Shown here in pieces: positions 60,175 to 64,000 of a stretch of 64,000 nt of DNA. The translations under genes and the position numbers were made by a program. This DNA is from Sphingobacteriales bacterium 44-15 (GTDB lineage Bacteria > Bacteroidota > Bacteroidia > Chitinophagales > Chitinophagaceae): contig MKWG01000029.1 of assembly GCA_001899685.1 (NCBI GenBank), positions 16,162-80,161 on the forward strand. Reading direction: 5' to 3'. The notes under the pieces are model-generated. The model did not search any database. It was not told the origin of the DNA and saw only the letters and a list, made by a program, of their open reading frames with translations. Numbering within the stretch: position 1 is the stretch's first letter; the number at the start of each line of letters is the position of its first letter.

Positions 60175-62145
60175 CTATTTCCCTTTTTCCTCCAGCTCCA
60201 TCAGTTTTTCAAATACCGCTTCGTATTCGGTATTGGTATTTTCAAGTGTAGAAGTGACCTTTTTATACTCCGCTTCAGCAGAAAGGAACTTATTTTTATC
60301 AGAGTATATTTCAGGCAGGGCTAATTGATCTTCCAGTGTTTTCTTTTGCTTTGTGAGTGCAGCTAATTTTTCTTCCAACTGCTGCAGGCTGCGCTGCTGC
60401 TTTTGCAATTCTTTTTTTAATTCTTTATCAATGGGAATATTGTTCTTCTGAACAGGCTGCGGCTTAATTTCTTCAACAGGTTTTTGCTCCGGCTGCTTCT
60501 TCTCCGGCTTTGCCTGAACCTGGTTTTGCTTTGCCGCTTCCGTTTTTTTTCTTTCCTTCCATTCCATCCATTCTTCATAGCCGCCGGCAAAATCTTTTAT
60601 TTCATGATCTTCAATTTCCCAGATACGGTTAGCCGCTTTTGAAATAAAATGGCGGTCGTGGCTGACAAGAATCAGGCTGCCCTGGTAACGATTGAGCGCT
60701 TCGATCAATAAATCAATAGACAGCAGATCGAGGTGGTTGGTAGGCTCATCGAGTATTAAAAAATTGGCTTTGCTCACCATTGTTTTTGCCAGCGCTACCC
60801 TTGCTTTTTCTCCTCCGCTTAATACTTTTATTTTCTTCTCCACATCATCACCGCTGAACAAAAAACAGCCCAGCAACGTACGCAGTTCCTGCTCTGTTTT
60901 CTGGCTGCCGCAATGCTTCATTTCGTCCAGTATGGTTTGCTGTATGTTCAATGCTTCCAGCTGGTGCTGGGCATAAAAGCTTTCTTCCACATTATGCCCC
61001 CAGATCCTTTCTCCCTCAAATTTTTCCGTTCCGGCTACTATACGCAGTAAGGTGGATTTTCCTTTTCCGTTTGCGCCGATCAAAGCGATCTTATCCCCAC
61101 GGTTTATCTCCGCGCCTGTATTTTCAACTATGGTAAGATCTCCAAACTTTTTGGTTACATGCTTCAGGGTACAGATGATTTTGCCGGGTATTTTATCTAA
61201 CTGAAAATTGATCCTGATTTCCGGGCGGTCCAATGAAACATCCTCGATACGTTCGAGCTTATCAAGGCGTTTCATGGCGCTTTGTGCCGCCGCCGCTTTG
61301 GTAGCTTTTGCACGGAACCGCTCTATAAATCTTTCCTGCTGGCGTATATACTCCTGCTGGTTTTCAAAAGCACGTTGCTGCAATTCTGTCCGCATGGCTT
61401 TTTCGGTTTCATAAAAATCGAAATTGCCATTGTAGAAATGTAGTTGCTGCTGGTACAGCTCCACGATTTTTGTGACCATGCGGTTCAAAAAATATTTATC
61501 GTGGCTCACTATGACCACAGCGCCCTTATAATGCACTAAGTATTTTTCCAGCCATTCTATCGAAGGAAGATCAAGGTGGTTGGTAGGTTCATCCAATAGT
61601 AACAGGTCGGGCTGCTGCAAGATCATTTTAGCCAGCAGCACACGCATGCGCCAGCCGCCGCTGAATTCTTTATACGGCCGCTGCAGATCGCTGTTGGAAA
61701 AACCAAGCCCCTGCAATACCTCTTCTGTTTTGTGGTGAATATTATACCCGCCGAGCGTATCCAGCTCATGCAATTTGTCTGAATATTCATGCAGCAGCGC
61801 CTCATTCTCATGTTCCTTCTCCAGGCGCTTTCCTAACGTTTCTATTTCTTTTTCAAGTAGCAGTATCTTATCAAATGCACTTAAGGCTACCTGCAATATA
61901 GAATCACCTGTATCGAAGCTCAGGAGGTCCTGGTGAAGATAACCGATAGTAGTACCCCGCCCGCGCTCCACGCTGCCGGAAGATGGTGAATATTCTCCCA
62001 CCAGCACTTTGAGCAGTGTGGACTTCCCGGTACCATTATACCCTATCAACCCGATACGTTCATTGGGTTGTATATGCCAGGTAGCATCACGTACGATGGT
62101 CCTGGCGCCAAATTCAAATGTTACATCCTGCAATCCTGCCAGCAT
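60175..62145 (-). CDS. ABC-F family ATPase (Uup/EttA-like)
   Basis: 656 residues, two ABC ATPase domains and no membrane segment. First domain: Walker A GYNGTGKS (35-42), signature FSGGWRMRVLLAK, Walker B LLLLDEPTNHLD; second: Walker A GANGKGKS, signature LSGGEKARVALAK, Walker B FLILDEPTNHLD. An inter-domain linker rich in Arg/Gln helices (about 250-300, the P-site tRNA-interaction region) and a Lys/Gln-rich coiled-coil C-terminus (about 540-656) as in Uup-type proteins. Acts on the ribosome in translation control or rescue of stalled ribosomes. Ends 16 bp after the DUF2723 gene it follows, probably co-transcribed. Confidence 0.92.
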   Translation of the reverse strand: MLAGLQDVTFEFGARTIVRDATWHIQPNERIGLIGYNGTGKSTLLKVLVGEYSPSSGSVERGRGTTIGYLHQDLLSFDTGDSILQVALSAFDKILLLEKEIETLGKRLEKEHENEALLHEYSDKLHELDTLGGYNIHHKTEEVLQGLGFSNSDLQRPYKEFSGGWRMRVLLAKMILQQPDLLLLDEPTNHLDLPSIEWLEKYLVHYKGAVVIVSHDKYFLNRMVTKIVELYQQQLHFYNGNFDFYETEKAMRTELQQRAFENQQEYIRQQERFIERFRAKATKAAAAQSAMKRLDKLERIEDVSLDRPEIRINFQLDKIPGKIICTLKHVTKKFGDLTIVENTGAEINRGDKIALIGANGKGKSTLLRIVAGTEKFEGERIWGHNVEESFYAQHQLEALNIQQTILDEMKHCGSQKTEQELRTLLGCFLFSGDDVEKKIKVLSGGEKARVALAKTMVSKANFLILDEPTNHLDLLSIDLLIEALNRYQGSLILVSHDRHFISKAANRIWEIEDHEIKDFAGGYEEWMEWKERKKTEAAKQNQVQAKPEKKQPEQKPVEEIKPQPVQKNNIPIDKELKKELQKQQRSLQQLEEKLAALTKQKKTLEDQLALPEIYSDKNKFLSAEAEYKKVTSTLENTNTEYEAVFEKLMELEEKGK

Positions 62146-62163
62146 AGTACCAACAATACACTT

Positions 62164-64000
62164 TTATTTCTTTGAAGAATCAGTCTTTGCACCGGGGCTG
62201 TCTGTCTTAATTACAGCCGGTGTTTCGGGATTGACAGCAGGCGCTTTATATTTTCCTTCTACGTAATTAAGGTAATTCTGCAGGCGGAAGGTCTGATCAA
62301 TTTCAGAATATAATGTGCGCTGCTTTGACGCTAACCCATCAGGATCCTGCATATGCTGCAACAGTTCCTGCACCGACATATTACCCAGAGAAGCATAGTA
62401 GCTGAGCTGCTGCTCAATATCGCGCTTCAACGCTCTTTCAATTTTATCGGCCAGCTCTTTGTAATCCGCTTTATAGGCAGCATCCATCATAGATACGCCC
62501 ACCACATTGTGCTGGTTGAAACGGCTTACCATAGCATAAGGCATATTAGAAATATCCATACCCTTATCACATTTTTCGAGCAGTTGCTTAGCCTTATCCT
62601 TCTCACCATCATCTGCAAGGCTGCTTGCAGCAGAGGCATAGGCCTGGCGGATAGTCAGCAGGTGACGCCTGTTTTCTTCGTCAAAATATACTCCTTTGAT
62701 ATCCGCATTCCCGAAAGCAAATTTCTTCATCATATTGTTGTACGCTACTTCGTCGTTCACGTTATCATTTTCTTTGGGCTGTACCGGCACAAGCCTGTAG
62801 CTTAAACCATCTGCACGGAGGTATTGGCCAAATCCCAGCTCATTAAACTGTGAGGTGAAGTAAATTGGTCGTTTCCATTTATTGGCGGCAATGACGTTAA
62901 GCACGGCAAGATCATTCTTCATCAATGCAGTCTTGTTGGGCGAAAGATCAAAGCGCAGTTCCGGCAATACCTTATCTCCGGGATTTACCGTTCCGTTTTC
63001 GCGGACGAGCGCCGTATCTACCGGCACTGCAAATTTGCGCACCGGGAAAGTATTAAAGGCATTATCGGCGCCATACGTGATCATATTAGCCGGGTTATCG
63101 CTTCCTATAATATCAGTAAGTACCTGGTCGAGATATACGTACTGGTTTTGCGGAATATTGGGCCTGGCATCAAAATATACCACATTACGCTTATCGCCTT
63201 CTGTTTTGTCAGGGCCCCAAAGCAGGTCAACAGGATCACTCTGGTTGATCTTATACCTCAGCTCATTGATATACCAGTCTATACCGAGCAGGCTGTAATT
63301 GACAACCCTGATATCGGGGCGAACTCCTTCCACTTCCTGCGCATACCAAAGCGGGTAAGTATCATTATCTCCAAAAGTGAAGAGAATAGCATTGGGCGCG
63401 CAGCTTTCAAGGTAATCTTTGGCAAGGTCAGGGGCCAATAGCTTTTTGCTCCTGTCGTGGTCATCCCATTCCTGGAATCCCATGATCACCGGAACAGCTA
63501 ATGTACATATTGTGGCAGCGGCAAAGCCTGCAATCTTGCCGCTGGTTACTTTTTCAAACCATTCTTTTACCATCATCACTCCTATGCCTATCCAAATGGC
63601 AAAAGCATAGAAAGACCCGGCAAAAACATAATCCCGCTCACGCGGCTGCGGACCGGCGGCATTGAGGTAAAATACAATGGCAAAGCCGGTAAAGAAGAAC
63701 AGCAGGAAAGTTACCAGGAAATCACCGTTATGCCGCTTGTACTGATAAAACAAACCTATCAGCCCCAATATTAACGGCAACGCAAAAAGCGTGTTATGCG
63801 CTTTGTTATTCCGGATGCTGTCGGGCAATTTGCTCTGATCACCCAAAAACAGGTTATCTATAAATGAAATACCGGTAATAGTATTGCCATCCCGCACATT
63901 ACCTGTTCCCTGGATATCGTTTTGCCGCCCTACGAAGTTCCAGCCGAAATACCTCAGGTACATCCACCCGATCTGGTATTGAAATGCCCATTTGATATTA
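62164..64000 (-). CDS. DUF2723 membrane protein, 3' part
   Basis: The frame is open through the right edge of the window (reading NIKWAFQYQIGWMYLRYFGWNFVGRQND from about 63999), so the gene begins outside; at least 612 residues are seen. Several membrane helices (about the first 190 residues here: LFALPLILGLIGLFYQYKR, FLVTFLLFFFTGFAIVFYL) precede a large extracytoplasmic region. RYFGWNFVGRQNDIQG, AGPQPRERDYVFAGSFYAFAIW and TFGDNDTYPLWYAQEVEGVRPDIRVVN are hallmarks of DUF2723 proteins, which resemble GT-C-type membrane glycosyltransferases such as protein O-mannosyltransferases. C-terminus is Lys/Pro/Ser-rich. Annotated here only as a partial gene. Confidence 0.9.
   Translation of the reverse strand, partial: NIKWAFQYQIGWMYLRYFGWNFVGRQNDIQGTGNVRDGNTITGISFIDNLFLGDQSKLPDSIRNNKAHNTLFALPLILGLIGLFYQYKRHNGDFLVTFLLFFFTGFAIVFYLNAAGPQPRERDYVFAGSFYAFAIWIGIGVMMVKEWFEKVTSGKIAGFAAATICTLAVPVIMGFQEWDDHDRSKKLLAPDLAKDYLESCAPNAILFTFGDNDTYPLWYAQEVEGVRPDIRVVNYSLLGIDWYINELRYKINQSDPVDLLWGPDKTEGDKRNVVYFDARPNIPQNQYVYLDQVLTDIIGSDNPANMITYGADNAFNTFPVRKFAVPVDTALVRENGTVNPGDKVLPELRFDLSPNKTALMKNDLAVLNVIAANKWKRPIYFTSQFNELGFGQYLRADGLSYRLVPVQPKENDNVNDEVAYNNMMKKFAFGNADIKGVYFDEENRRHLLTIRQAYASAASSLADDGEKDKAKQLLEKCDKGMDISNMPYAMVSRFNQHNVVGVSMMDAAYKADYKELADKIERALKRDIEQQLSYYASLGNMSVQELLQHMQDPDGLASKQRTLYSEIDQTFRLQNYLNYVEGKYKAPAVNPETPAVIKTDSPGAKTDSSKK

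Noticed and set aside
1-64000. tRNA, rRNA, tmRNA or RNase P RNA genes
   Set aside because: No cloverleaf-like or conserved structural-RNA sequence noticed in the gaps; absence is by eye only and would need a covariance-model search.

Overview
The window comes from a Bacteroidota genome, most likely a Chitinophagaceae-type relative. This rests on gene content: three SusC/SusD outer-membrane pairs, two ECF sigma/FecR pairs next to SusC proteins with an N-terminal STN signalling domain, lipoproteins with short lipoboxes, and promoter-like TAnnTTTG -7 boxes. Usable Shine-Dalgarno sites are not obvious. No rRNA, tRNA, CRISPR array or intact transposase gene was seen.

Layout. 1-3.5 kb, minus strand: two tandem membrane-anchored alpha/beta hydrolases and a TIG/NHL-repeat lipoprotein. 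4.4-34.1 kb: one very large minus-strand polysaccharide-utilisation locus. In transcription order it holds two GH78-type rhamnosidases, an unrecognised TIM-barrel protein, a mutarotase-like lipoprotein, ECF sigma factor, FecR anti-sigma, STN-SusC/SusD, a second SusC/SusD, a beta-propeller lipoprotein, three paralogous GH71/GH99-like enzymes and a CE15-like esterase. Rhamnosidases plus a glucuronoyl-esterase-like protein suggest a rhamnose- and uronate-containing polysaccharide, but the substrate is an inference. 34.3-42.7 kb: PspC-domain envelope protein with its PadR regulator, an outer-membrane barrel, a Gfo/Idh oxidoreductase with an MFS permease, a MATE exporter and an overlooked 34-residue membrane peptide. 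42.8-54.6 kb: a second, plus-strand locus (ECF sigma, FecR, STN-SusC, SusD, FAD oxidoreductase, GH116-like enzyme), the last two with Tat-like signals. 55-64 kb: membrane LytTR regulator divergent from a TonB-dependent receptor, two decayed gene remnants, an ABC-F ATPase and the 3' part of a DUF2723 protein.

The most interesting non-coding signal lies in both FecR-SusC gaps. Each carries, on the strand opposite the operon, a consensus-like promoter overlapping the susC start codon, followed 60-80 nt later by an intrinsic terminator. This arrangement predicts an 80-90 nt cis-antisense RNA covering the susC leader in both loci. Intergenic regions also hold two unusual repeat classes: imperfect tandem repeats with a strict 7-bp period, often arranged as long inverted arms, and a dispersed palindromic MITE/REP-like family with ends GCATTTCAATTTTTCGC. 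One repeat island separates the second sigma gene from its FecR gene by about 500 bp.
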